Source: Neolewinella lacunae (GTDB lineage Bacteria; Bacteroidota; Bacteroidia; Chitinophagales; Saprospiraceae). From it: 45,901 bases of DNA. Both the position numbers and the translations under genes were made by a program. Shown in pieces: positions 1-6,736 of the stretch. The notes under the pieces were generated by a model. That model saw only the letters and a list, made by a program, of their open reading frames with translations. It was not told the DNA's origin and did not search any database. Positions within the stretch are counted from its first letter, which is position 1. Every line of letters starts with the position of its first letter. The DNA lies in NCBI RefSeq assembly GCF_014349155.1, contig NZ_JACSIT010000029.1, forward strand, positions 1 through 45,901, written 5' to 3'.

Positions 1-32
1 CCTCCGACTGTGCGGCGCGGATCGCGCGCTCG

Positions 33-53
33 TCGCAAGGCTACGCCTTGCGA
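33..53. other. Short perfect hairpin
   Basis: A 9-bp perfect stem (33-41 with 45-53) closes a 3-nt loop. No T-tract follows, so it is not an obvious terminator. It lies in the gene-free first 336 bases of the window, which otherwise hold only the repeats listed below. Confidence 0.5.
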
Positions 54-74
54 TAGAGTAATAACTAACCCAGA

Positions 75-95
75 CACACTTAATTGAACTATCCC
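75..95 (+). repeat. Left arm of a 21-bp perfect inverted repeat
   Basis: Bases 75-95 are the exact reverse complement of 3400-3420. The two arms flank the dnaX and aminotransferase genes. The match stops at both ends (bases 74 and 96 do not pair with 3421 and 3399). The core contains the word TTGAACTATCCC; shorter ATAGTTCA copies cluster around the right arm. Confidence 0.85.
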
Positions 96-173
96 ATCCG
101 AACCTCCGAATGGAGTTTAGCCGGACGAGACGTCCGGAACCGGTCCGCATCCGACATTCTCTCTCCTCGTCCG

Positions 174-199
174 TTTCATTGCACCTGCGACCGCGCCCC
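174..199 (+). repeat. Dispersed GCACCTGCGACCGCGCCC repeat, copy 1
   Basis: The 18-mer GCACCTGCGACCGCGCCC at 181-198 recurs exactly at 15245-15262 and, inverted, at 15963-15980. The flanking TTTCATT at 174-180 is shared with the inverted variant at 9268-9292. It looks like a small dispersed intergenic element of unknown function. Confidence 0.75.
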
Positions 200-270
200 T
201 TTCCCCTTTATTCCTTTCCCCCTTTATTCCTTTCCCCCTTTACTCCTTTCCCCCTTTATTCCTTTACTCC
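199..270. repeat. Pyrimidine-rich tandem repeat (15-16 bp units)
   Basis: About four and a half units of CTTTCCCCCTTTATTC run head to tail, all pyrimidine except for single A residues. The plus strand is therefore almost purine-free for 70 bases. The word CTCCTTTCCCCC recurs at 9489-9500, again next to an octamer array, so the two repeat types travel together. Confidence 0.75.
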
Positions 271-291
271 CTGTCTCACCTGTCCCTCGCG

Positions 292-339
292 GCAGCTCAT
301 TCAATCATTCGCTCATTCACTCATCCACTCATTCGCTCA
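292..339 (-). repeat. Octamer array TGAGYGAA, copy 1, abutting the dnaX stop
   Basis: Read on the minus strand from 339 down, six 8-bp units occur: TGAGCGAA, TGAGTGGA, TGAGTGAA, TGAGCGAA, TGATTGAA, TGAGCTGC. The first TGA is the dnaX stop codon itself. The same array ending in TGAGCTGC occurs at 9359-9390, and a third array at 9504-9527. Confidence 0.75.
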
Positions 340-2091
340 TTCCTCCGGCCTAAGATCAAACCGCTTGCGCAAATCATCAATCGCCGGGTTCTTTTCCCGC
401 ATCCGCAGGTACTTATCCTTGGCCGTCAGCCGCCTTTTGACGGGGGCCTGGGCGGGGCGGAGGGTTTCGTCCACTTCCAGGCGCATCACCAGGGTGGGCC
501 GGCCGAAGGTTTCGCGCAGGTACTGAATCAGCGTGCTGTCTTCGCGCAAAGAGGCCATCACGCGCTGGGAGCCGATGTTGACCACCACCTCCTCGCCTTC
601 GAGTTGTGCTTCGGCCATTTGCAGGTGCAGTGCCAGGGTGGAGCCCTCGTTTTTTTGCAGGAAATTTTCCCAGGCCCGTTGCAGGCTGGCGGCGCTCAGC
701 TCGGGCAGTTGGGTGACCACGGCGTTGCTCGCACTTTCCTGGGCGATCTCGGCCAGCATGTCCTGCAGGTTGATCGACTGAAAAACCGTCGGTGCGGGGG
801 GCGTAGTTTTCTTCACCTGCGGCGCTTCCAGCTCGTGGTCGTCGTCGCCGCCGGTGGCCAGCTGTCCGCCCGCAGCACCCGTTCCCGCTACGGTGTGGGT
901 GGCGTCAGGGTTTTTTTTTTCCGGATTTTGGGCGCTCAACGCAGGTGCCGGGGAAGGGGACGCAAGAGCAGGGGAAGTCGGGGCATCGTTGCGGAAGGCC
1001 CGCTTGATGGATACCATGCGCAGCAGACTCATTTCCACGTGCAGGCGCTTGTTCCGCGCCATGCGGAAACCCAGGTCGCAGTCGTTGGCCACGTCCAGAA
1101 TGGTCAGGAGGAGGTCCGGCGGACTAATCGCGGCCTGCTGGTGGTAGCGCTCGCGGAGCCGTTCGCCCACCTCCAGCAACTGCAGGGTGGCCGTGTCTTT
1201 ACACACCAGCAAGTCGCGCACGTGGGCCGCCAGGCCGTTCAGGAAGAGGTCTTCGTCGAAACCCTTCTGCAAAATCTCGTCGAAGAGCAGCAACATGCCG
1301 GCGCGGTCTTCGGTCAACACAAAGTCCACCGCCCGGAAGAAGTAGTCGTAGTCGAGCACGTTGAGGTTCTCGATGACGGCATCGTAGGTAATGGAGTTGC
1401 CGGTGAAGGAGACGATGCGGTCGAAAATGGACAGCGCGTCCCGCAGCGCACCGTCGGCCTTCTGGGCGATGATGTGGAGGGCGTCTTCCTCGGCCGCAAT
1501 CTGCTCCTGCTGGCAGATGTCCTGGAGGTGCAAAACGATGTCGGCTGGCTGAATGCGCTTAAAGTCGAAAACCTGGCAGCGGGAAAGGATCGTGGGGATG
1601 ATCTTGTGCTTCTCGGTGGTGGCCAGGATGAAGATCGTGTTCGGCGGCGGCTCCTCCAGCGTTTTCAGGAAGGCGTTGAAGGCCGCCTGGGAGAGCATGT
1701 GAACTTCGTCGACGATGAACACCCGCGATTTGCCCTTGTCCAGGGGAATCCGCGCCTGCTCGTTGAGCGAGCGGATGTGGTCCACCGAGTTGTTGCTGGC
1801 CGCGTCGAGCTCCCGGATGTACACGTTGGCGTTGTCGTCGAAGGAAACGCAGCTGTCGCACTGGTTGCAGGGCTCGAAGTCGGCCGTGCGGTTCAGGCAG
1901 TTAAGTACTTTGGCCAGGATGCGCGCCGAAGTCGTTTTCCCAACGCCCCGGGGCCCGCAGAAGAGGAAGGCGTGGGCCAGGTGGTCAGTAAGCAGGGCGT
2001 TTTTCAGCGTCTGCGACACGTGCTGCTGCCCGACAACCTCGTCGAAGCGGACGGGACGGTACTTACGGGCGGAAACGACGAAGTTGGACAT
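337..2091 (-). CDS. dnaX: DNA polymerase III subunit gamma/tau (clamp loader)
   Basis: Clamp-loader ATPase of the replicative polymerase, which opens the beta clamp and joins polymerases to helicase. The 584-residue product starts MSNFVVSARKYRP, the usual DnaX N-terminus. Visible motifs: Walker A GPRGVGKTT at 46-54, four zinc-ligand cysteines (C65, C75, C78, C81), Walker B FIVDEVH at 125-131, ALEEPP-type helix (TLEEPPP, 144-150) and the LSRCQVF arginine-finger motif at 169-175. The ATPase and collar domains end near residue 365; a Pro/Ala-rich linker and a tau-like C-terminus follow. A run of ten A residues lies in the linker at codons 391-394 (see separate entry). The aminotransferase gene ends 41 nt upstream, and TACCTTCG in that gap (minus strand) could be a weak promoter. 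Its stop codon is the first base triplet of an octamer repeat array. Identification is secure from motifs and length. Confidence 0.97.
   Translation of the reverse strand: MSNFVVSARKYRPVRFDEVVGQQHVSQTLKNALLTDHLAHAFLFCGPRGVGKTTSARILAKVLNCLNRTADFEPCNQCDSCVSFDDNANVYIRELDAASNNSVDHIRSLNEQARIPLDKGKSRVFIVDEVHMLSQAAFNAFLKTLEEPPPNTIFILATTEKHKIIPTILSRCQVFDFKRIQPADIVLHLQDICQQEQIAAEEDALHIIAQKADGALRDALSIFDRIVSFTGNSITYDAVIENLNVLDYDYFFRAVDFVLTEDRAGMLLLFDEILQKGFDEDLFLNGLAAHVRDLLVCKDTATLQLLEVGERLRERYHQQAAISPPDLLLTILDVANDCDLGFRMARNKRLHVEMSLLRMVSIKRAFRNDAPTSPALASPSPAPALSAQNPEKKNPDATHTVAGTGAAGGQLATGGDDDHELEAPQVKKTTPPAPTVFQSINLQDMLAEIAQESASNAVVTQLPELSAASLQRAWENFLQKNEGSTLALHLQMAEAQLEGEEVVVNIGSQRVMASLREDSTLIQYLRETFGRPTLVMRLEVDETLRPAQAPVKRRLTAKDKYLRMREKNPAIDDLRKRFDLRPEE
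905..921 (-). other. Probable slippage/frameshift site in dnaX (A10 run)
   Basis: On the coding strand the sequence GAA AAA AAA AAC CCT GAC contains ten consecutive A (920-911), encoding E391-K-K-N-P-D. One extra A, or a -1 ribosomal shift, gives AAA CCC TGA, with the stop at 907-905 and a ~395-residue product. Loss of one A gives a stop (TAG) after about 400 residues. Both short products keep the AAA+ and collar domains and lose the tau-specific part. This parallels dnaX in Thermus thermophilus (transcriptional slippage on A9) and E. coli (-1 frameshift). No strong internal Shine-Dalgarno is seen upstream, which favours slippage by RNA polymerase. Confidence 0.7.
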
Positions 2092-2132
2092 AGTGGCGAA
2101 GGTACGAAAGTTCCCGCTGCTGGTGTTGCGGC

Positions 2133-3308
2133 CTAGGCAAAAAAGCTGCGGATAGCACCGACGATGTAGGCCAGGGTATCCTCGTCCATCTCACTGTGCA
2201 TGGGCAGGGAGATCACTTCGCGGGTGAGCAGGTCCGTATTGGGCAGGAAAGTGACGGCGTTGGCGGCCGTTCCCCGGAAGGCTTCCTGGTCGTAGAGGGC
2301 CACAGGGTAGTAGATCATGGTCGGTACCCCGGCGGCCTGGAGGTGTTGCTGGAGCGCGTCGCGGCGGTCTCCGTCAATGCGCAGCGTGTACTGGTGAAAG
2401 ACGTGGGTGCTGTTGGCCTGGCGGGCGGGGGTGAGCAGGCCGGGCAGGTCTTGCAGGTGCGCGTCGTAGTACGCCGCCGCCTGCTGCCGGCGGGCGCAGT
2501 AAGCATCCAGGCGGGGCAGTTTGCAGTTCAGGATGGCGGCCTGGATGGAGTCAAGGCGGCTGTTGCAACCCACCACGTCGTGGTAGTAGCGCCGGGACTG
2601 CCCGTGGTTGGCCACCATCGTCAGGGTTTTGGCCAGCGCCTCGTCGTCGGTGTTGATGGCTCCGCCGTCTCCGTAGGCGCCCAGGTTTTTGCTGGGGTAA
2701 AAGCTGGTGCAGCCAATGTGGCCGATGGTGCCCGTAGCGCGCACTTCACCGTCGGGCAGGGTGTAGCGGGCACCGATGGCCTGGGCGTTGTCTTCCACCA
2801 CGTAAAGGTTGTGGGCCCGCGCCAGCTCCATAATCGGGGCCATGTCGCAGCTCTGCCCGTAGAGGTGGACGGGGATGATGGCTTTGGTCTTGGCCGTGAT
2901 GGCCGGGGCAATGTCTTCGGCCCGTACGTTGAAGGTGCGCGGGTCTACGTCGACCATAACCGGACTCAACTGCAGCAGGGCAATGACTTCCGCCGAAGCC
3001 ACGTAGGTGAAGGCGGGGACGATCACTTCGTCGCCCGGCTCCAAACCCAGGGCCATCAGGGCGATCTGCAAAGCGTCGGTGCCGTTGGCGCAGGGAATGA
3101 CGTGGCCCGCCCCTAGGTAGGCCTCCAGGCTGGCCTGGAAGCTGCGCACCGCCGGGCCATTAATAAAGGCTCCACTACGAATGACGTCCAGTACGGCCTG
3201 GTCTACCTCGTCCTGCATCGCCAGGTACTGGGTCTTAAGGTCCACCATCTGGATGTTGGTTGGGGGCGGAAGCTGGGCGTGGCCTTGGGAATTGGTAGGG
3301 GTTGCCAT
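2133..3308 (-). CDS. DegT/DnrJ/EryC1 family sugar aminotransferase (WbpE-like)
   Basis: PLP-dependent aminotransferase that puts an amino group on a nucleotide-activated keto-sugar for polysaccharide or glycan synthesis. The 391-residue form has the family blocks in order: MVDLKTQY near the N-terminus, CANGTDALQIALMALG (phosphate binding, 73-88), GDEVIVPAFTYVA, VEDNAQAIGA with Asp173 for the pyridine nitrogen, and SFYPSKNLGAYGDGGA with Schiff-base Lys207. The run HGQSRRYYHDVVGCNSRLD resembles WbpE, which makes a 3-amino-uronic acid precursor; exact substrate is inference. An ATG 24 codons further upstream (3380) is open, but a TACCTTTG promoter box lies inside that extension (3338-3331), so the ATG at 3308 is preferred. 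It is followed by dnaX on the same strand; no other sugar genes are in view. Confidence 0.9.
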   Translation of the reverse strand: MATPTNSQGHAQLPPPTNIQMVDLKTQYLAMQDEVDQAVLDVIRSGAFINGPAVRSFQASLEAYLGAGHVIPCANGTDALQIALMALGLEPGDEVIVPAFTYVASAEVIALLQLSPVMVDVDPRTFNVRAEDIAPAITAKTKAIIPVHLYGQSCDMAPIMELARAHNLYVVEDNAQAIGARYTLPDGEVRATGTIGHIGCTSFYPSKNLGAYGDGGAINTDDEALAKTLTMVANHGQSRRYYHDVVGCNSRLDSIQAAILNCKLPRLDAYCARRQQAAAYYDAHLQDLPGLLTPARQANSTHVFHQYTLRIDGDRRDALQQHLQAAGVPTMIYYPVALYDQEAFRGTAANAVTFLPNTDLLTREVISLPMHSEMDEDTLAYIVGAIRSFFA

Positions 3309-3330
3309 CGGTAGGGAGCGTTTTGGGGCG

Positions 3331-3338
3331 CAAAGGTA
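3331..3338 (-). promoter_or_regulatory. Bacteroidota -7 box for the aminotransferase gene
   Basis: TACCTTTG on the minus strand matches the TAnnTTTG consensus. It predicts transcription starting near 3324, a leader of about 16 nt, and translation from 3308. No TTG -33 element is seen at the usual spacing. Confidence 0.55.
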
Positions 3339-3399
3339 AGGGCAATCCGTGGAAGGGAGTAACGGAGCAAGGGAGGCCACGGCAATAGGGGATAGTTCA

Positions 3400-3420
3400 G
3401 GGATAGTTCAATTAAGTGTG
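3400..3420 (-). repeat. Right arm of the 21-bp perfect inverted repeat
   Basis: Exact reverse complement of 75-95. Around it, GGATAGTTCA/GAACTATGAACT words repeat between 3391 and 3452, so the arm sits in a small cluster of ATAGTTCA repeats in the spacer between two minus-strand genes. Confidence 0.85.
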
Positions 3421-3498
3421 CCTACTGAACTATGAACTACTGAACTATGAACTTCCCCCCGTGTGCCGTCCTAACTCCGCTCCTCAACGCTGGCCTTT

Positions 3499-3534
3499 CA
3501 CCTGCGGCCGCGCCCAAAAAAACACCGGCCGCAG
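3499..3534. repeat. Dispersed CACCTGCGGCCGCGCCC repeat, copy 2, with hairpin
   Basis: CACCTGCGGCCGCGCCC (3499-3515) differs from the 18-mer family at one position and is followed by seven A, as in copy 4. CTGCGGCCG (3502-3510) pairs perfectly with CGGCCGCAG (3526-3534) around a loop holding the A-run. It begins 10 nt beyond the stop of the upstream minus-strand gene, so it could also serve as that gene's 3' end. Confidence 0.65.
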
Positions 3535-3543
3535 TAAGACCCC

Positions 3544-4146
3544 TCAAAGCGGATTTTTCACCATCAGGTCGTACAGCTCGCGGCCCCGGCGGTAGAAATT
3601 TTCGATTTCGGCGCTGGGGATGAGGGTGCCTTTCCGGTAAAAGAGGAGGTAAAAGCCGAGGCCTTCCATCGACCAGCCCTTGTTGGTGGTGAAGTAATGG
3701 AGGAGGGGGTCGGGGAAGTGGTGGCGGATGTACTCCTCGTCTTCGCCCGTCAGACGGTACTGGCCGGAGAACTTGGGGAAGCGCACGAAATCGATGTCTT
3801 TGAAGCCCAGCAGCTCGCCGATTTTGTGGCCCAGCGTCTCGGGCTGCATCCAGAATTCGGGGAGGCCGAGGTGGCGGCTGTGCAGGAAAAAGACCGTCTG
3901 GTAGGTGATGCCGGAATTATCGGAGGCCCCCCACTTCTTGAAACTGTAGTCAAAAACGGCCATGTCGAACTCCATCATGCCGTCTTGCATGCGCAGCACG
4001 CGTTCCACTTTCTTCTTGTAGCCTTCGCTGAAAAGCTTGAAATCCTGGAGCTGGGTCAGCAGGCCCATTTCGTCGGTAGGGTAGAAGGAGCAGCCCAGCT
4101 TGTGGGCCAACTCGGCCAGGTTGCGTTCGCGGTAGGGGTGGACCAT
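3544..4146 (-). CDS. Conserved hypothetical protein, 200 aa
   Basis: I do not recognise a named family. From MVHPYRERNLAELAHKLG the protein is 200 residues, soluble, without signal peptide or membrane segment, and rich in aromatic residues. The C-terminal half has a patterned core: DFVRFPKFSGQYRLTGEDEE, then a phenylalanine-rich helix and a WSMEGLGFYLLFYRKG strand pair. That layout, an F/Y-rich region followed by WS-EG-GxxLLFYR, occurs in many uncharacterised bacterial proteins. The frame stays open upstream to 4269, but that extension runs through a terminator hairpin (4229-4266), and a promoter-like TACCTTGG sits at 4174-4167. The start at 4146 is therefore chosen. It is probably a single-gene unit. 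Confidence 0.7.
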   Translation of the reverse strand: MVHPYRERNLAELAHKLGCSFYPTDEMGLLTQLQDFKLFSEGYKKKVERVLRMQDGMMEFDMAVFDYSFKKWGASDNSGITYQTVFFLHSRHLGLPEFWMQPETLGHKIGELLGFKDIDFVRFPKFSGQYRLTGEDEEYIRHHFPDPLLHYFTTNKGWSMEGLGFYLLFYRKGTLIPSAEIENFYRRGRELYDLMVKNPL

Positions 4147-4166
4147 AATAAGTGGTTTGGCGGAGC

Positions 4167-4174
4167 CCAAGGTA
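4167..4174 (-). promoter_or_regulatory. Possible -7 box for the 200-aa hypothetical gene
   Basis: TACCTTGG on the minus strand is one base from TAnnTTTG and lies 20 nt before the chosen ATG. No clear -33 element is seen. Confidence 0.35.
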
Positions 4175-4228
4175 AGGTGCGCGGCCGGAACAGCGGAGGG
4201 CAACGGTGTGCAGGGAATCCATAAAACG

Positions 4229-4266
4229 CCAAAAGCCCCGTTCCGGCGGGGGAACGGGGCTTTTGG
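4229..4266 (-). terminator. Intrinsic terminator after the DUF1573 gene
   Basis: A perfect 16-bp stem (4229-4244 with 4251-4266) with a 6-nt loop lies 23 nt beyond the stop of the minus-strand DUF1573 gene. The 3' arm ends in CTTTTGG and is followed by GCGTTTTA on that strand. Confidence 0.85.
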
Positions 4267-4289
4267 CAAGCGGGACGGGGGAGAAGAAA

Positions 4290-4763
4290 TTACTTGCCGC
4301 CGCCGTTGAAGAGGCCTTGCTGGCCAGCCGGAACGGCGTCGGGCTGGGCGGGCTTGGCTTCTACTACTCCTTTAATGGTCAGGATGATGGGCTCGGCGCT
4401 GGCGTTGGTCGTCAGCGTAACCCGCTTCTGGAACTGGCCGACGCGGTGGGTGTCGTAACGAACCTTGATTTCGCTGCTTTCACCGGGGGCGATGGGGGCT
4501 TTGCTGTAGCTGGGGACCGTGCAACCGCAGGAACCGCGGGCGTTGGTGATCAGGGCGGGCTCCGTACCGGTGTTGGTAAACTTGAAGACGCGGTAGGGAT
4601 CGGAGTCTTGCTCGATGGTACCGTAGTCTACTTCCAGGCTTTCAAACTCCATCTTCGCGCCGGAAGTTTCCGTGGCGACGGGTGCGGGTTTGGTGGCCAC
4701 CTGGGCCTGAAGCGCCAGGGTGAAACAGCTGGCAAGCAGGAAGAGAAGGAAGAAACGTTTCAT
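4290..4763 (-). CDS. Secreted DUF1573 domain protein
   Basis: The 157-residue product has a clear signal peptide (MKRFFLLFLLASCFTLALQAQ) and a single DUF1573 Ig-like beta domain. Diagnostic motifs are VDYGTIEQDSDPYRVFKFTNTG, the GSCGCTVP cysteine pair near residue 80, and an IAPGESSEIKVRYDT strand. Proteins of this type are exported and very common in Bacteroidota; their molecular role is not established. A TATATTTG promoter box precedes it and a strong terminator follows, so it is a stand-alone unit. The C-terminal tail is Pro/Gly-rich (GQQGLFNGGGK) and probably disordered. Confidence 0.92.
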   Translation of the reverse strand: MKRFFLLFLLASCFTLALQAQVATKPAPVATETSGAKMEFESLEVDYGTIEQDSDPYRVFKFTNTGTEPALITNARGSCGCTVPSYSKAPIAPGESSEIKVRYDTHRVGQFQKRVTLTTNASAEPIILTIKGVVEAKPAQPDAVPAGQQGLFNGGGK

Positions 4764-4784
4764 GGTAGTTTAATTTTACAAGGA

Positions 4785-4792
4785 CAAATATA
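4785..4792 (-). promoter_or_regulatory. -7 box for the DUF1573 gene
   Basis: TATATTTG on the minus strand fits TAnnTTTG and lies 21 nt before the ATG at 4763. The -33 region is not a clear TTG. Confidence 0.5.
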
Positions 4793-4965
4793 AGGACAAA
4801 ACCGGGGGATCCGGTTAATGGACTGTTAATGGCCGTCATGGACAGGCCGCACCGCCTTTAACGTCCGATCAGACGGCGGGGGTTGTGTGAAAGCCACAAA
4901 AAGCGTGTTAAACCTTTGCAAAAAGTTGGGGCAAAGAAAAATTGAGAAACTTTTCTACGGAGGGC

Positions 4966-4996
4966 TTGTGCATGTTGATGGGCCGATCTATCTTTG
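4966..4996 (+). promoter_or_regulatory. Promoter of the tRNA-Ala gene
   Basis: TTG (4966-4968), a 20-nt spacer and TATCTTTG (4989-4996) match the Bacteroidota TTG/TAnnTTTG promoter. The mature tRNA begins 31 nt after the -7 box. Confidence 0.75.
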
Positions 4997-5026
4997 CGTC
5001 CGCTTAGGCAACTAGGCGGCTCTAAC

Positions 5027-5102
<76 letters not shown>

Positions 5103-5113
5103 CCCACCTACGG

Positions 5114-5148
5114 AACCTCCGGTGATTACTGGGGGTTTCGTCTTTTTT
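5114..5148 (+). terminator. Terminator after tRNA-Ala
   Basis: AACCTCC (5114-5120) pairs with GGGGGTT (5131-5137, one G-U), followed by TCGTCTTTTTT. It lies 12 nt beyond the tRNA. Confidence 0.65.
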
Positions 5149-5427
5149 CGGCCCTGCCCAAGCCACTTCTGGTGGCTGCCGCAGGTCGCTCAAGCGGGCT
5201 TTGTCCCTGCGCCAACTGCCTGTCACCCCAGTGGATGGCAGCCAGCGCTGCGGAGAAAGCGGCAGTGGACGGTAAACCGTGTTACCGGTCTCGGAGCCCC
5301 CACACCCCGCCGGACGGGCAGGGTGGCAGGAGCTCGTTTCCGGGGTACTTACGCGGCGCAAGTAGCTCTGAATCAACTACTTCTTGCTCCGGGGTGTTTA
5401 CTGCCTGAAAACATTTTCACAAAACAC
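5149..5427. other. GC-rich spacer between tRNA-Ala and infA; no gene seen
   Basis: This stretch has overlapping open frames on both strands, but none has a family signature or a plausible start context. A partial match to the dispersed repeat (GCTGCCGCAGGT, near 5176-5187) is present. I see no secY or map remnant. Confidence 0.5.
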
Positions 5428-5458
5428 TTGGGCGGGTTGGGATAAAAGCTTACCTTTG
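5428..5458 (+). promoter_or_regulatory. Promoter of the infA-rplQ (alpha) operon
   Basis: TTG (5428-5430), a 20-nt spacer and TACCTTTG (5451-5458) fit the Bacteroidota consensus with the same spacing as the tRNA promoter. The infA ATG follows 18 nt later, so the leader is very short. Confidence 0.8.
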
Positions 5459-5476
5459 CCCTCCGAAATTTAAAAC

Positions 5477-5695
5477 ATGTCCAAAAAAAACCTGATTAAG
5501 CAGGATGGCGTGATCGAAGAAGCCCTGTCAAACGCGATGTTTCGCGTGCGGCTGGAAAACGACCACGAAATCAAGGCGACTATCTCCGGTAAGATGCGGA
5601 TGCACTACATCAAAATCTTGCCCGGCGATAAGGTAGCAGTGGAGATGAGCCCCTACGATCTGACCCGCGGGCGCATCACTTACCGCTACAAATAG
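5477..5695 (+). CDS. infA: Translation initiation factor IF-1
   Basis: A 72-residue S1/OB-fold protein that binds the A site of the 30S subunit during initiation. The sequence has the standard IF-1 course: [38 protein letters not shown] and [15 protein letters not shown] at the C-terminus, at the usual length. It is first in the operon, followed after 44 nt by rpmJ. An 8-A run directly after the start (codons 3-5) is unusual but typical of AT-rich start regions. Confidence 0.98.
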   Translation: MSKKNLIKQDGVIEEALSNAMFRVRLENDHEIKATISGKMRMHYIKILPGDKVAVEMSPYDLTRGRITYRYK

Positions 5696-5739
5696 TCTCC
5701 TTCCCGGCTGCCGCTGATTGAGTATAAATTTGACCAACT

Positions 5740-5856
5740 ATGAAAGTACGGCCCTCCGTCAAGAAGCGCTCGGTCGATTGCAAAATCGTCCGCCGCAAAG
5801 GCAAAGTCTACATCATTAATAAGAAGAACCCCAAGTTCAAGCAACGTCAGGGATAA
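5740..5856 (+). CDS. rpmJ: 50S ribosomal protein L36 (zinc-less form)
   Basis: A 38-residue protein beginning [20 protein letters not shown] and ending PKFKQRQG, the L36 frame. Only one cysteine (C14) remains; the other two Cys and the His of the zinc site are replaced by Ser, Asn and Phe. This is the C-minus form that does not bind zinc. It lies 17 nt before rpsM. Confidence 0.97.
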   Translation: MKVRPSVKKRSVDCKIVRRKGKVYIINKKNPKFKQRQG

Positions 5857-5873
5857 GTCTAAGCTACAGAATT

Positions 5874-6251
5874 ATGGCACGAATTGCAGGTGTTGACCTC
5901 CCGCGGAACAAGCGCGGCATCATTAGTTTGACCTATGTCTTTGGCGTGGGCCCTACCCTGGCGGGCGAGATTCTCGACCGCGCAGAAGTAGCGCACGATA
6001 CGAAAGTTGCGGACTGGACGGACGAGAACATCCGGATCATCTCTAACCTCATTACCAACGAGTACAAGGTAGAGGGTGATCTCCGGACGGAAATTCAAAT
6101 GAACATCAAGCGCTTGATGGATATCGGCTGCTACCGCGGCCTCCGTCACCGTAAAGGGCTGCCCCTGCGTGGCCAACGCACCCAGACCAACGCACGGACG
6201 CGGAAGGGCAAGCGTAAGACAGTAGCAAACAAGAAAAAAGTCACTAAGTAA
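5874..6251 (+). CDS. rpsM: 30S ribosomal protein S13
   Basis: 125 residues, starting [20 protein letters not shown], with the GIG-like helix-hairpin region [12 protein letters not shown] and the basic C-terminus [20 protein letters not shown] followed by a lysine-rich tail. It sits in the 30S head and contacts the 50S subunit. The stop codon overlaps the rpsK start by one base (TAATG), implying translational coupling. Confidence 0.98.
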   Translation: MARIAGVDLPRNKRGIISLTYVFGVGPTLAGEILDRAEVAHDTKVADWTDENIRIISNLITNEYKVEGDLRTEIQMNIKRLMDIGCYRGLRHRKGLPLRGQRTQTNARTRKGKRKTVANKKKVTK

Positions 6252-6649
6252 TGGCTAAGAGACAAGCAGCCGGCCGCGTAGTCAAGAAGCGCAAAGTAAA
6301 AGTTGAAAGCGAAGGACTCGCCTACATCCAGGCCTCCTTTAACAACATCATCATCACCATCACCAACAAGAAGGGTGACGTGATCAGCTGGGGTACCGCC
6401 GGTAAGGAGAAATTCCGCGGTTCCAAGAAGAGCACGCCCTACGCCGCGCAGGTAGCTTCTGGCAACGCTGCCCGGGAAGCCTACGAACTTGGCCTTCGTG
6501 CGGTAGAAGTTTACGTCAAAGGCCCCGGAAGTGGCCGCGAAGCCGCCATCCGCGCCATCGACGGTTCCGGTATCCGGGTATCCAAGATCAAAGACGTGAC
6601 GCCAATGCCCCACAACGGCTGCCGCCCCCCCAAGCGCCGTCGCGTGTAA
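6251..6649 (+). CDS. rpsK: 30S ribosomal protein S11
   Basis: 132 residues with the S11 signatures [33 protein letters not shown] and the C-terminal [18 protein letters not shown]. It lies on the 30S platform near the mRNA exit path. Coupled to rpsM by a one-base overlap; 87 nt separate it from rpsD. Confidence 0.98.
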   Translation: MAKRQAAGRVVKKRKVKVESEGLAYIQASFNNIIITITNKKGDVISWGTAGKEKFRGSKKSTPYAAQVASGNAAREAYELGLRAVEVYVKGPGSGREAAIRAIDGSGIRVSKIKDVTPMPHNGCRPPKRRRV

Positions 6650-6736
6650 TCTTCCCCATTCTCTCCCTCCATTCAACAAAACATCCCCCGCTCTTTTGCC
6701 AGCGCGATCGATGGGGAATAAAGACTTCAGGTCACT

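Noticed and set aside
604..2136. 510-codon plus-strand frame opposite dnaX
   Set aside because: It is antisense to a gene with full clamp-loader motifs, and its sequence is Val/Gly/Gln/Arg-rich without any signature, typical of high-GC shadows.
75..3420. Insertion sequence or composite transposon bounded by the 21-bp inverted repeats
   Set aside because: The interval encodes DnaX and a sugar aminotransferase; there is no transposase or target duplication.
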